DNA of 64,000 nucleotides from Sabellastarte sp. h YS-2021. Taxonomy: Eukaryota; Annelida; Polychaeta; Sabellida; Sabellidae. Shown one piece after another: positions 1 to 11,204 of this stretch (the first letter of the stretch is position 1; each line of letters begins with the position of its first letter). The stretch is from assembly GCA_964017235.1 (NCBI GenBank), contig OZ024935.1:36745596-36809595 (forward strand), read 5' to 3'. The notes under the pieces were generated by a model that was not told the origin of the DNA, ran no database searches, and worked only from the letters and a program-made list of their open reading frames with translations. The position numbers were made by a program, and so were the translations under genes.

Positions 1-1360
1 CTATAAGGTGAGTTGATGAGGAGCAGAGGTAAGTGATAGGGGCCCAGTAATCAGGATACAATAACACAGAGGTGTGTTCCTGATTACATACTACATTAAG
101 ATAAGATTTATTACTGGACAGCTCAGACAAATACTTCAAAACAGTTTCACTTATTTATGACAGTAAGTTTTTGTTTTTATTATCCACTGTGCCCTGTATT
201 TGAGACGTGTAGAGGGAAATACTGAGCGGGATATATTTTATTTGTATACAACGGTGCATACAGGCAATGGTTGGGGTATCCATGTATCGGGATATTTCTT
301 TAAAATGTACCTTGCTCTCACCTCAAGACTCACCTATTTTTTTCAATTTTTCTAGTATTGTTGTGCCGTGGATTTTGCTTGCATGTAATAAGCACATAAA
401 AATATGTACATTAATTCAGATTTGTAAGTGCAGATCTTTGGATTATTCAATGTTCTTTCTCACCTTTGGGCTTTGTGATTTTTGTATCTCAATAAAACGT
501 ACTTGCTACAGCCATAGTCACACCTGGATCCTGGTCCCCCATCACATGACCTTAAATCAAGTTTGTTGTCATAACTTGCCTCAGCATAAAACAATATGAC
601 AAACAGCAAATATTCAGACAGAAAACGTTTTTTGCCGCTTCAATATTTTATTTACTGTCATGGATCAGGGGTAGTTTGATTGATGTAGGTCATATATTAT
701 ATAACCCCAAATCAGACCATGGATGTCTACTTGTTTGACCTTCTGCTGTCTCAGTGTGAGCATGTGATCTGTTTTGTACTTAGACAAGTCAGACATATAT
801 CAATGAGTAAGGATAGTCAAATTGGCCACAAATACCATACTATCCCAAAAAATATGAAATAACTAGGCAATTTCATGAAAAGATGGATGACCTAAATGGT
901 CTTAAAAATTACTAATTTCGTACAGATTTCTTACATTTCAAAAGCAAAATGAGGGGAGTTTCCTAAAGTTCAAATTTCACACAGTGTGATGAATGTCATA
1001 TGTCTTACTCAATTTAAGTAATTGATGTTTTGCTGTTCAGTCACAGTAGTCATCAGTAGATGCCATAGACCCCATCAGATAAACTTTATGAAGATGGTAA
1101 ATATGAAACTTATAACAAAATGATAACAGCTGAAGAGACACATGATGCAACTCAAAAACTTTTCATTGCAATGGAATAACTTTGTTCAATTAATTGATCA
1201 ATATTTTGCAAGTCGCCTGTTTGGACAGCAAAAATGTTTTAAAATGTTCTTTTCTCTTGCTCTGTTTAACCAGTGTTTTTGCCATTTATCCTTGTGTATA
1301 TGACATCCAAATAGTGGCAGGTTCACACTTCTCCAGAAAACTGGCATAGATCGTGTCTAG
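1..1360. other. No recognisable feature
   Basis: AT-rich non-coding sequence upstream of the LINE fragment. Open frames here are short and show no domain, codon bias or splice context that I recognise. Confidence 0.5.
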
Positions 1361-2463
1361 TTGAACCAGGCACTCCCAAGAGTACAGGAAAGTTTGAAAG
1401 TAGATGAAAAGGTTTATGTCTTTTCTTATTTTAACAAGTTAATTAAGTTGTTACCTCACAGTGAAAATGGACATCAATATAAGGTTAAATTAGGAAATAG
1501 CTTTTCAGATGTGTTCTCACTTCCGTATGGTGTGCCTCAGGGCTCTGTCCTGGGCCCCCTCCTTTTTACCCTTTACACAACCCCTCTCAGTAATATCGTT
1601 TCCAATTTCAATGTCACCCACCATCTATATGCTGATGACACCCAAATATATCTAGCATTGGACAATAGGAATTTTGATTCCAGTTTCGCTGAGCTTACAG
1701 AGTGTCTCACATGTATCCAAAACTGGATGGCTGGCGTGAAATTGAAACTCAATCCCGAGAAAACTGAATTTATTATAATAGGTGATAGACAAGCCAGAGA
1801 GTCCCTCATAAATAAATTCCCTACTCAACTTCTCGGAAATTCTATTTCCCCTACTGATACAGTCAAGAACCTGGGTGTAATTTTTGACTCTGGAAACACC
1901 TTTTCCAACCACATAACTAATATGTGTCGAGCCTGCTACTACCACCTTAAGGACCTAAGACGTATCCGTAAATTCCTCAGTGTGGAACTGCAGCCTTGCT
2001 TGCAAACTCAATGATCAGTAGTCGACTTGACTACTGCAATTCCCTACTTTATGGCATCAGTAAGTACAATGTTGCTAAACTCCAAAAGATACAAAATGCC
2101 CTTTGTAGAATTGTTTTTAGACTTGATAGAACTAGCCATGTCACTCCTTTTCTTCAAAAACTACACTGGCTTCCTATCACTTACCGTATATTGTTTAAGT
2201 ACAATCTAATTACTTTCAAGGCTATAAATTTATCTCAACCCATATACCTATCATCCTTGATCAAAACCAGTTGTCTAACACGTGGAAATCGTCTTTCTCT
2301 TTCCTCAGCCTCTCACAAAAAGGCTATCGGTAGGAGAGGTTTTGCAGTGGCTTCCCCCATAGAATGGAACAGACTCCCACAATCAGTACGATCACAACAA
2401 ACAATAACAGGTTTCCGTAGCCAGCTAAAGACCTTGTTTAGATTAGCATATCCTCCACCATAG
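1361..2463 (+). pseudogene. Reverse transcriptase fragment, frameshifted (LINE-A)
   Basis: This encodes the C-terminal part of a LINE reverse transcriptase, which in an intact element copies the element RNA at the nicked target site. Visible motifs are GVPQGS at 1529-1546 and the catalytic YADD at 1628-1639, followed by the usual KTEF and NLGV blocks. The frame ends at 2012-2014. The protein continues in another frame (ANSMISSRLDYCNSLLYG) because about one base is missing near 1988. The second segment contains the LHWLP motif and ends with a TAG at 2461-2463. No endonuclease domain is present. The break and the truncation make it a dead copy. Family placement (CR1/L2 rather than Jockey) rests on motif wording and the tail, not on a search. 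Confidence 0.85.
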
Positions 2464-2595
2464 TACATCTCCCTGGCGGGCGCTAACCTTGGATCATGAC
2501 CTCGAACGTCCCTCGACTTTCCCTTTTTGATTTCAAGCGCATTAGAGGATGCTGCATCAATTTTGCGCTATATAAATGTTTCTATTCTATTCTAT
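1361..2595 (+). mobile_element. 5'-truncated CR1/L2-type non-LTR retrotransposon (LINE-A)
   Basis: The 3' half of a LINE: reverse transcriptase palm and thumb regions, a short 3' UTR, then a tail of repeated TTCTAT at about 2578-2595. The stretch just before the tail (GCGCTATATAAATG) recurs at 29898-29968, which marks a family. Endonuclease and ORF1 are absent, as expected for 5' truncation during target-primed reverse transcription. The left boundary is uncertain; clear LINE-like protein begins near 1470. A hexamer tail is typical of CR1/L2-like families. Confidence 0.85.
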
Positions 2596-3130
2596 ATATA
2601 TAGGCCCTCTGTTAAGGACCAATTTTAAATGAGGGTTACAATTGCACTGCTGTGTATTGGAAAAGTGTGGTTGATGTAGAACATAGACAGGGAGACATAA
2701 AGTCAATACAGGCATATCTATCAATAACCCAGTCTCGTTTGGATTATCTATGTACACTGTGTATGCATTCCTTTCAATAACGGTTGACCTTCGCACAGGC
2801 ACAAAGGTTTGGCAAGGCATTTTAAGTTGATGAGCTGTCAGTCTGTCATGTATTGAAGATGATTGATGACTGGTCAACTAGTCTACTGCCAAATCCAAGC
2901 CACACTGCTAATGGATTTACACATGTTTTCTCTTGGTGTGTGAAAATGGGGTCATCTGTGAAGTACATCCTGTTAGTTTTATACATAAAGCACCTCGATG
3001 TATGCATGTAAATTATGTTTTTTAGAAATCCGTGACATATAAATTTAATCAGAAAACTTTTCCAAAGAAGATGTACTAGTGACATCAGTACTTGTGTAGA
3101 TACTAAAGACGATATAAACATAATATATGT
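2596..3130. other. No recognisable feature
   Basis: Unique-looking AT-rich sequence between the LINE tail and a SINE pair. I see no exon, RNA gene or repeat. Confidence 0.45.
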
Positions 3131-3134
3131 TTCT

Positions 3135-3310
3135 CAGTGTAAACAAGGTCAAAGTGGGGATTTTATGTCCCATTCAACATCCAGGGTCATGATGGAACAA
3201 GTCCTCAAGTATTGTCACTTGATAAGGAGGAGTAAGAAGAGGGGAACTGGGGTCAAACCCACACAGCCTGTGATCAGATGCCAAACCTGCTATCCCACTA
3301 GGCCACTGAA
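3135..3310 (-). mobile_element. tRNA-derived SINE, family S1, copy 1 of a head-to-tail pair
   Basis: On the minus strand it reads with an A-box-like TGGCCTAGTGG head (3294-3304 as its complement), a B-box-like GGTTTGACCCC region, then a body ending in a run like GGACATAAAATCCCCAC. The same order of blocks recurs at 39954, 30592 and 52832. Family S1 is defined here from these copies only. Confidence 0.7.
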
Positions 3311-3319
3311 GACCTACAT

Positions 3320-3482
3320 CAGTGTAACAAAGTTAAAGTGGGTGTTTTACAATCAGGGTCATATTGGAACAATTCCTGAGCATTGTCACTTGTGTAGAGG
3401 AGGTGGAGGGGGGGGGGGGGGGGGTCAAAACCACACAGCCTGTGATTAGATGCCAAACCTGATAACCCACTAGGCCACTATA
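3320..3482 (-). mobile_element. tRNA-derived SINE, family S1, copy 2 of the pair
   Basis: A second minus-strand copy of the same SINE directly after the first, in the same orientation. It carries a G17 run at 3408-3424 inside the body. The A-box complement (CCACTAGGCCACT-like) lies at its right end. Confidence 0.7.
3408..3424 (+). repeat. Poly-G tract (17 G)
   Basis: An uninterrupted G17 homopolymer inside the second SINE copy. It probably expanded from a shorter G run, and its length may vary or be a sequencing artefact. Confidence 0.9.
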
Positions 3483-3519
3483 AATAAGTGCCTCAGTATT
3501 AATAAGAATAGCCTTTATT

Positions 3520-3625
3520 TACTTGGCTCACACCTCTGTGGTTGTGGGTTCAAATGCAGCCTATGACAAGATGTGAGATGATGTCACAGAGGTTGAATTG
3601 TGCATTAAAAGTTGGACTTTTTTAC
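3520..3625 (+). mobile_element. SINE S1-like fragment
   Basis: It holds a CACCTCTGTGG block followed by a B-box-like GGGTTCAAATGC, then a degraded body. The A box is not recognisable, so this is an old or truncated copy. Confidence 0.45.
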
Positions 3626-4180
3626 TTCCACCAATAAAGATCTGCTTTAGCTTGTATTTACTTACCTGTTTGTGTTTATATCATCTGTTGGGCAATCTCA
3701 GAAAAGCCTAGACATTTATTATGTGAAAAACGATAGTTGACATAACTGTTCAACTAACTTTTGTAAAGCCACCAAGGTTAATGATGGTGGATATTTTGGC
3801 AGGAGGATTAAAGGCTGTCTATTTGTGCTCTAAACCTGTAGAATCCAAATTTGTACTGACTTTTTGTGTGTGGTTAATAATTATTTGAAAGAAACAGACT
3901 TTATATCAACTACACTGTGCCATAATCTATTGGAAATAAGGAAAATAATTATGTATCACAAATATTATTTAAGTGGCCTTTATATAAGTACAATGCATTA
4001 CTGCATAGTGATTATCCTTCAAAACATTTACATAGAAGTGATCAGTTTATATATCCTTTAACCTCAATAACACATCCACATTAGTAGATGTTTTTTTCTT
4101 CATAGTGCCTGATATTACTCCTATAATAAGCTTTTCATTCACACCAAAATTAGACCCATAAACTGATCAACGTTTCTAAC
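3626..4180. other. No recognisable feature
   Basis: AT-rich sequence with no repeat or exon that I recognise. Confidence 0.45.
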
Positions 4181-4182
4181 TA

Positions 4183-4345
4183 TTCAAAGTCAAAGTTTGG
4201 AGCAAAGATTATATCCGAACATGTGGTCAGTGAATCCTACACATTGTCAGGAGCTGGATTCAAACCCACGACCATAGAGGTGAGAGTCATGGAATCTAAT
4301 TCAATACTCATTCACCACTTACCACAGAGGCTACACATGATCGGA
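4183..4345 (-). mobile_element. tRNA-derived SINE, family S1
   Basis: It starts with the S1 3' end on the minus strand (CAAAGTCAAAGTTTGG) and contains GGATTCAAACCCACGACC, a B-box-like block. It is diverged from the 39954 copy. Confidence 0.5.
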
Positions 4346-4364
4346 GGTAATTAATTTATTTGGT

Positions 4365-4640
4365 GTTTTAAATCATGCCTTTATAGCAGTTATATTGTGA
4401 TGGGTAGTTAGAAGGGTGGAGGCAACCAGTCCATACACTTGGTCATGTTTCTTTTATGTCATCTGGTGGTCACTGGTAAACAGCTGCCAGCTTTACCACT
4501 AGAGGTCAGGCTGGTATTTCAACTCCCATCTCAGAGAGGAAGCAATTGCGTTACTGCACAGTCTCCAATAGAAGTGAAACCCAAATGACTGAATGCCAAA
4601 CTTGTAAACTACATGGCCGCTGAGGCTTGGTGATTAACAC
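4365..4640 (-). mobile_element. SINE family S2 with a degraded S1-like end
   Basis: The block order 'GATGGGTAGTTAGAAGGG', 'CCAGTCCATACACTTGGTCA', 'GCCAGCTTTACCACTAGAGG' matches the copies at 6534, 18805 and 45700. The right part (4560-4640) drifts into a degraded tRNA-like head with GGCCGCTGAGG. Confidence 0.6.
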
Positions 4641-6230
4641 AGGAATATCACATGCAGTGAAGGTCTCAACCTTGGTTCCTGTTTCAAGCTTTTGATGTTC
4701 CAGCCATTTGAAGTCAATACTGTGTCATCAGCTTACTGCCATAGTCTGTGTAAAAGGTTCAGACTTAAAGTCACCAGTTATTAACAAATAGTATAAGGAC
4801 TACCAAGAGAAATGCTAAATTATTGCAGCTCCCAGCACCATAGAGTACAGATAATTCCATAATTTAACCATGAATAAAATTTATCAGTCTTTCTTTTCAT
4901 AAAAATAAAATGTAAGTTTGAAAACATTAAGGGTTTGTAACATTGGACCTCTTGTTGCAGTTTTTTTTTTCACTGAAAGTTCTTATTTTTGGGAAAGCTA
5001 AAACTTAAACTCACTCTGTATATTTCAGATTAATTGCAAACTGTTTGAAGCGAAGTTACTGGTAAGTTTTGTAGACATTTCGGTTACCATATTAACTACA
5101 CATTTCCATATTTTTGACCCAATGACAAATCAGTTTTCTATGAAACTTTGTCAAAGGTTAAGTTTTGACAAATTTTGCTAGTTCCTCATTCAAGGTTCCT
5201 TGTTGTGTGTCTGGTCATTTATTGTACAAATAAAACACAACTGGATCGCATTAAAGTGAAAGCACTTTTGAAGTTGGCTTCACCATAGGGATAAAATTTC
5301 AAAGGTTTTTTAATGTGCCAAGTGTACTGAGCAAACATAGCCCAGTTGACTCACAGCCTCTTGAGACTTTTACTGAAAGTCCAGTTATTTTCTGAGTAAT
5401 TAGTTTTGTTGTCAATCAAGCCACAATACTTGTCATTGGAGAAGCCACTGATGGTGGTCTTATAATTGAGTTTTCAACTGAAATATTGCAGAAAAAAGAG
5501 GACAGTTTTCATGTGTAATGCAATTTAGGACTCTTGTGTTTTTCATGGAATCTGGCTGTAAGTGTCCTTTGTGTGAAAGGCCTTCATTAAACTAATGGGC
5601 ATCCATTTTCTCTAATAGTAAATACCTTTACACAGTAGTGTACAGTTTTTTTTCACACATTATCATCAGTATACTGAAATAAAAATTATGATGAAACTGA
5701 AAAGATTGCATAAGAATTCTCTACCAAAAACTTTTATACTTATTGGACTTATTCAGAATCCACCTTTTTTAAAACTGTCTAGCTTCTAAACAGATGGTGA
5801 TAAATTACAGTAGGGAAGTACATAATAAGATGCATTTTACCACATTGTATAAATTTCCATAAATCAATCAGTTTTTGTAATAATTCTCATTAGTTTACCT
5901 CTCTCAATGAATGAGAGTATTTCATCCTAAATGTTGTCAGCGCTACTTTTACATCCCAATGTACAGGTTATAACACATTCGGGCCCTACTTTTTTTGTGA
6001 AATTTGCGGCTGTGACCTGTGAAGTATTTGTTTGCAAGGGCATCTTACTTCTAATACCAGGAAAGTGAATCTTGTGGGCTGACTGCATGTCAGTTGTTTC
6101 TATGACCATGCAGCAGTTAATTTGCAAACCAATTTCTCCTCTACGGCCCTGTCATGCAGAGTTATGAAAATACCTACAGGAGACTTACACTTCACTTGTA
6201 TCTCATGTGTTGCTTGCAGGGTGTTGCTGG
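4641..6230. other. No recognisable feature
   Basis: About 1.6 kb of AT-rich sequence. I looked for exon-like frames, tRNA boxes and inverted repeats and found none that I can support. Confidence 0.4.
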
Positions 6231-6242
6231 GTTTGTAAGAGA

Positions 6243-6660
6243 GGCTTTAAATTTATTTATTTATTTATTTGGGTTCTAACGTCACTTTCAACACATTGTA
6301 TAGGTCATATCACCTTTACATCTTTTAGGAAGCACCTCAAAACTCGCCTCTTCAGCTCGAGCTTCCCAACTTAGTTTTTCTTCTCTCCCGGTCACACCAA
6401 CAATCCTGGCTTACCAACCTTGAACGCCCCTTCAACTCCCCTATGATAATGATTTTGTTTAATTAGCGCACTGAGTTCCCCTTTGTGGGGAAGATAATGT
6501 GCTTGCAAAGCAGTAGATTAGATTAGATATCACGACGGGTAGTTGGAAGGGCAGAGGAAACCAGTACATACAGTTGGTCAAGGTTCTTTACTGTAAACTG
6601 CCGACCAACGGCAAGCAACCACCACCTTTCCCACTTGAGGTCAGGCCAGGAAGAGAGGCT
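6243..6660 (-). mobile_element. SINE family S2 copy, split by a LINE insertion
   Basis: The SINE tail (TTTA)n at 6249-6270 and the adjacent body (GGGTTCTAACGTCACTTTCA) lie left of 6313. The rest (ACGGGTAGTTGGAAGGGCAG onward) resumes at 6527. Between them is a short LINE with a 7-bp target duplication. Order and orientation match the uninterrupted copy at 18805-19010. Confidence 0.75.
6314..6526 (+). mobile_element. Short LINE 3' end (LINE-B) with 7-bp target duplication
   Basis: It encodes the last residues of a LINE reverse transcriptase (FRKHLKTRLFSSSFPT then stop). A 3' UTR follows with GCGCACTGAGTTCCCC-like sequence and a tail of repeated GATTA. ATATCAC flanks it on both sides (6307-6313 and 6527-6533). 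The insertion is about 213 bp. A second 3' fragment of the same family lies at 50745-50825, with a different tail (TAGATTT repeats). Confidence 0.8.
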
Positions 6661-8150
6661 TTAAAGAAACCACACATATGAGAGACTTTATGAAAATTTT
6701 AGTGCATGTTGAACAGGTAAAATGATCTTTCATATTCACTAGTAAATTTTATGCCAATGTTTAGTATACTTACCATGCATTTTTAAAATAGGTCATATAT
6801 GTTAAATTCATCCATGTTTCCAACAGCATATTTTGACAAATGCCCTGGACTTCATTCATCCCTTCACACTGAAGAGCTTAGATGAGTGTGCCTTGTATGC
6901 AAGTGGTGATTGTAATGTTGTTTGATTAGTTTGTTGATATTAACTTTGTGTTATGTGTTTTGCACAAACAGGGTGAAAAGGTCTATTGGTTTTTGAATGA
7001 AAAACAAAAATCTTGTACAAGTTTGGTAAAATACATGTAGTAAGAAAATTTTGTGTGGCTAAGATAATTTTTGAGATAGATATCACTTTATCACCAGTCC
7101 ATCCAGTGTTAATCCCCACAGTACTCATATGTGCAATGGCCTTTACAGGGTGAACAAAAGATCTTTATTTGGGAGTGAGAATTTTTTTTGCTGTTGCTTT
7201 TTAATTGTTTTATCAAAGATAGAAATACTGCAGTTAAAGATGGGAGGATTTAAGTCGAATAGAAATGGTAATTACAGTTTTGTATCACTGTTAGATCCTC
7301 TGAATCTCTTTGTTCAAGTTAGAGCTTATGTAGTAGTTTCGCCTTCTGGGAATAAGATCACAGGAATAATTTACAGTGGATGTCTTGATGTCTTTAAATG
7401 TCCCCAAGTGGCCTGTCATTGTCTATTGTCTATTTATTCTATAGAAAATCTGTTAAACAAAAATACATGCAAACTGTGAAGTTTAGCAATAAGGTTGCAC
7501 AAAGTTTTTTAGAGATTTGCAGTCAATAGGATGGATATTTTGTTACATAATGAATTAACATTTTGTGTTATTTTTAAGCTGAATTTTGAGAGAGCAAATG
7601 TCTACTATATGTTTTTAGAATACTACAGGAGACTTTTGGGGTATTTAACTGAAGACCTCATTCGCTGAGTCTCAAAATAAGTTTAGCATATATAGTCATT
7701 TCATTCTCACCTCTGTGAGATTGAGTTAGCTCATGGTAACACATGAAAACATGAGATTCATTGAGGGACTGTCCATATATGATCCTAGCTCTTGGTATTG
7801 ATATTAAATCATTAAGACAAACTATTAAGAATATGTCTGAGGTTGATCTACAGTTGTGAGAAATGACACGGGAACCATGGCCTCAGTGATCCTATGATAT
7901 TCAGGAGGGATTCCAGACAATTCTGAAAAGTTTGGTATTTAATTCAAGGATCAAAGCCAGTCAGATTTCCAGAGTAACACAAAACAACTTGTGATGACAA
8001 ATTTTGATAAAGACAAGCCTGCAAACATGCTATCAACCTTCCCCCAACCATCTTGAAGCTGCTTGAATGACATAGAAAGCCAAGAAGAATACAGATTACC
8101 TGAGTAAGTCCACAACTCTGCATCAAGTCCCTGAATCCTCTTTTTTAATT
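6661..8150. other. No recognisable feature
   Basis: AT-rich intergenic-type sequence. The longest open frame (7129-7479) has no domain, signal peptide or repeat and reads like chance. Confidence 0.4.
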
Positions 8151-8234
8151 CCTAATGCCCCATTCACACTGCAGGTGGTATGTCCCACAGTTGGAAGTTT
8201 TACTCAGCACCAGAACTGCCTACAAGGATGCCAC

Positions 8235-8352
8235 GAATCCAGGAAAAAAGGGGCCCAGGAAAAAAGGGACCTAGAAAAAAGGGGCCCAAGAAAAAAGGGG
8301 CCCAGGAAAAAAGGGGCCCACAGTTTTTGGAAAAGGGGAAAAAAGGCGCCCA
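8235..8352 (+). repeat. FB1 left arm: 16-bp tandem repeat
   Basis: Units read CCAGGAAAAAAGGGGC with one 15-bp unit. Copies differ by 1-2 bases (GGGAC, CTAG, CCAAG). The same order of variant units appears inverted in the right arm, so the arms were homogenised or duplicated as blocks. Confidence 0.85.
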
Positions 8353-8599
8353 GTATTTTTTTCTAATTTTTGTTCATGATTATGCCTTAAGATTTATTAA
8401 TATTACGTAATATGACTAGAAATTTCCTTCATGCAACAAACATTTAACAACTTTTGACAACAAACATTTAACAAATTTTTCAAACTTTATTATGTTTTAA
8501 CCTACTTTAAAGGCTTCAAATTTGTAATTGCATGCATTGAAGTGCGTGGGTAGATGCATTGAATTGCTTAGATTGTTTAATGGGGGCTATATGAAAGGG

Positions 8600-9645
8600 A
8601 TTGTATATGAAAATCCCCAGATTGAAAATCCCCGGATTGAAAATTCCCGGATTGAAAATCCCTGGAAATCTGCACACCCATAGAAAAACCCCAGATGGGG
8701 CTTAGTAAATCCCCAGATCAAAAATCCCTAATACAATACAATTGACAAATGCATTGTTACATTGTCTTTGTGTATGGTGTGGCTTCCAATTACTGTCATC
8801 TTCAAAATGATTTTGGCCCTTCCTTTTCCTTTTTGTTGTTCATTGATTAAATAAACCAGTTTTAACTGTGGTCTTTACATTGACAAATGCATTGTTATGT
8901 TGTGTTTGTCTTTGTCTATGATGTGGCTTCCAATTCCTGTCCTCTTCAAACCAATTGTATGGTACTCCCTTTTCTTTTTTATTGTTCATTGATTAAATAA
9001 ACCACTTTTAACTGTAGTCTTTAATCTACCTCTTCCAGGGATTGCATGTGGCTTCTAATTAACCATATTAGATTTGTAGCCCTCTTTGGATTGATGTATT
9101 AGAGAACTATTTTATAACTGTGTTCTTTAATCTACCTGTATGATGTGTGGCCCTAACTGTTAATTGCTATCAGGGAAAGTGGCTTTTATTTGTCCCATTG
9201 TCTATAGATAGATAGGCTGATTCTTTCTTTGATAACTGCTTAGGAAGGATGTTGAAAGACTAACTCAACATTTAAGCACTTTCATGTATGCTATGGAACC
9301 CATTCAAACACCTTTAAGGGTTGATAATATTACAGGCATCTTAAAGGAGCTTTTAAACCTACTCAGAAACTAATTCTATCAAAGGAAATGTTAACAGCAA
9401 TTTTTAAAAAGATGTGTTTTTAAATCATGTTAAAATCTTAATATTCAGTGCAGCAATATACCAAACCTGAATGTATGAAAAGTTCAGTAACTCCAAATAA
9501 AGTGTACCTTATCTTTTACTCTTACTTTTAGGGATTTTTGATCTGGGGATTTTCTAAGCCCCATCTGTGGATTTTCTATGGGTCTGTAGATTTCCAGGGA
9601 TTTTCCATCTGGGAATTTTCAATCTGTGGATTTTCAACGTACACC
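8600..9645. mobile_element. Foldback-like element FB2 with 15-bp tandem arm repeats, nested in FB1
   Basis: The left arm (8600-8732) has units of the type GAAAATCCCCAGATT, then CCAGATGGGGCTTAGTAAAT-like sequence. The right arm (about 9530-9645) repeats this inverted. ATATGAAAGGG (11 bp) flanks both sides (8589-8599 and 9646-9656). The sequence just outside is continuous with an 85-bp local duplication (9657-9765). A 9-11 bp duplication is typical of Mutator-like elements, but no transposase is present to confirm that. Confidence 0.8.
8739..9135 (+). repeat. Tandem duplication of about 140 bp inside FB2
   Basis: Two clear copies begin with TTGACAAATGCATTGTTA (near 8740 and 8880) and end with ATTGATTAAATAAACCA and TAACTGTGGTCTTTA-like blocks. 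A third, degraded copy ends near 9135 with TGTTCTTTAATCTACCT. Confidence 0.75.
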
Positions 9646-9925
9646 ATATGAAAGGGCCTTCAATTTTAAAATACAATCCAGAGTAGATGCATAGAATTGC
9701 CTAGATTGTTTGATGGGGGCTACTTAAAAGGTTCTTCAATTTTAAAATGCAATCCAGAGTGAATTTTGTATTCACTTAAATGTTACATGTTTGTTCTTAT
9801 TATGTGCTTATTGTACTGTATGTATAATATTGTACGTTCTTGTATCTTAATCAAAGTTGATTTGTTATATAAAACTAAATAAAAGTTGGTTGATATCACT
9901 AATGTTGTTTTATCAAAAATGAAAA

Positions 9926-10043
9926 GTGGGCCCCTTTTTTCCCCTTTTCCAAAAACTGTAGGCCCCTTTTTTCCAGGCCCCTTTTTTCTTGGGCCCTTTT
10001 TTTCTAGGTCCCTTTTTTCCTGGGCCCCTTTTTTCCGTGCAAC
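9926..10043 (-). repeat. FB1 right arm: inverted 16-bp tandem repeat
   Basis: The reverse complement of the left arm, unit by unit, including the variant GGGACCTAG unit and the AGTTTTTGGAAAAGGGG block. Confidence 0.85.
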
Positions 10044-10077
10044 GATGCCACATACCCTACAAGATTTGGTGTATCAT

Positions 10078-10505
10078 TTACACTAGAGGTGGTATAATTT
10101 GCGGTTATAGGTGTTGGGCTATACAGCTCTGTCCTTCAGCTACTGTGTGAGGTACGTATGCGAAGTTGTGACATAGTGGCAAAACATCCAATACCTCAAC
10201 TTACCTTATGTCGCCTTGTTACACCGAAAGATGATGAGTCACAGCCTTATATACACCATGGAGTACACCTTTAGTTACTGTAGAAGAAATTCATCTGTGC
10301 ATGCTCGCATTCATCTGCACATGCTCATGGTACCAAAGTCAGAGGCGGAAATTTTAAACATTTTAAAAGTTCTGTAGAATGCACCAGGTAATGGACGTTT
10401 GCCACTGTGTCATAAGGTTGCATACGAGCCTCAGACTACAGTTGAAAGACAGGGGTGTTTCACAAAATGCCTGTAACTGCGGTATACGTATCGTCTATTA
10501 GTCAT
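10078..10505 (-). mobile_element. MITE, related to the element at 14374-14895
   Basis: The left end (CACTAGAGGTGGTATAATTT then GCGGTTATAGG) and right end (GCCTGTAACTGCGGTATAC) are imperfect inverted repeats. Its interior read on the minus strand (CCATGAGCATGTGCAGA, TTTCGGTGTAACAAGGCGAC, TAAGTTGAGGTATTGGATG) matches the interior of the 14374 element. A related terminus (CATTCACACTGCAGGTGGTA) sits at 8161-8180, left of FB1. Confidence 0.65.
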
Positions 10506-11200
10506 TTAGAAAAGCCATTTGGGAAAGTGGAACAGGGGTATTATATGTTAAAACTGTGAGATGCTTGGTTTTACCTCATCATTTGATACACATACAGATA
10601 CATGTATATATATAGAAACAATGAGGCATATTTTAAAGGCTTGGAAATTGAGCATCTATTTTCTGTTGCTGTTTTTATAAGATTATCTACATGTTGACAG
10701 ATTCTCACCATTACAAACAACAAGTGTTAATGTTTATGTGTAAAAAATAATCAGGAAAATTTAAATCTAGTGTACTTGACATGAAAAAGAAGCCTTAAAA
10801 TGAATACTCCATCTACCAAATTTCATTGTAAATTAAAACTAGGTAGAGTTTCATCAAGTAAATTACAGTGTCATATTTGTGTTTTCTCCTCATTCATATT
10901 ATTCTGACTGCATTCTAAGCAACTCCCCAAAAGATTATAGTCTTCAACAATATTGCCCAAATTGATATTGAAACCCATGGTTGTTGTGACCTGTATATGA
11001 CTAATATTGGATCAGGATGGTGTTTGACCCAAATGATAACGGAACTGACCCCCAAATAGCTTATAAATAAATCTAAAACCTACATTCATTTAGATAAAGG
11101 AAGTTTTAAAAGGCATCATTTCATCATGTATATGTTTTATTGCCATTTGAAAAAGGTTTAAATGGAAGTTTTAAACCCAACATCATCAGTATCCAACAAT
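10506..11200. other. No recognisable feature
   Basis: AT-rich sequence without a recognised repeat or exon. Confidence 0.4.
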
Positions 11201-11204
11201 GGTG

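Larger units (their letters stand above)
8235..10043. mobile_element. Foldback-like element FB1 with 16-bp tandem arm repeats
   Basis: Two inverted arms (about 8235-8352 and 9926-10043) are each built of five or so 16-bp units of the type CCAGGAAAAAAGGGGC, followed by a shared AGTTTTTGGAAAAGGGG block. An exact 8-bp direct repeat, GATGCCAC, abuts both ends (8227-8234 and 10044-10051). The 1.8 kb body has no transposase-like frame. An 8-bp duplication would suit a hAT-like mover. The long arms of tandem repeats resemble foldback elements. No autonomous partner is in the window. Confidence 0.8.

Noticed and set aside
7129-7479. 116-residue open frame as a gene
   Set aside because: No domain, no supported start context, no splice sites and no similarity I recognise. 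AT-rich chance frame.
8175-8410. Lys/Gly-rich small proteins
   Set aside because: Low-complexity translation of the FB1 arm repeat in two frames. There is no evidence of a gene.
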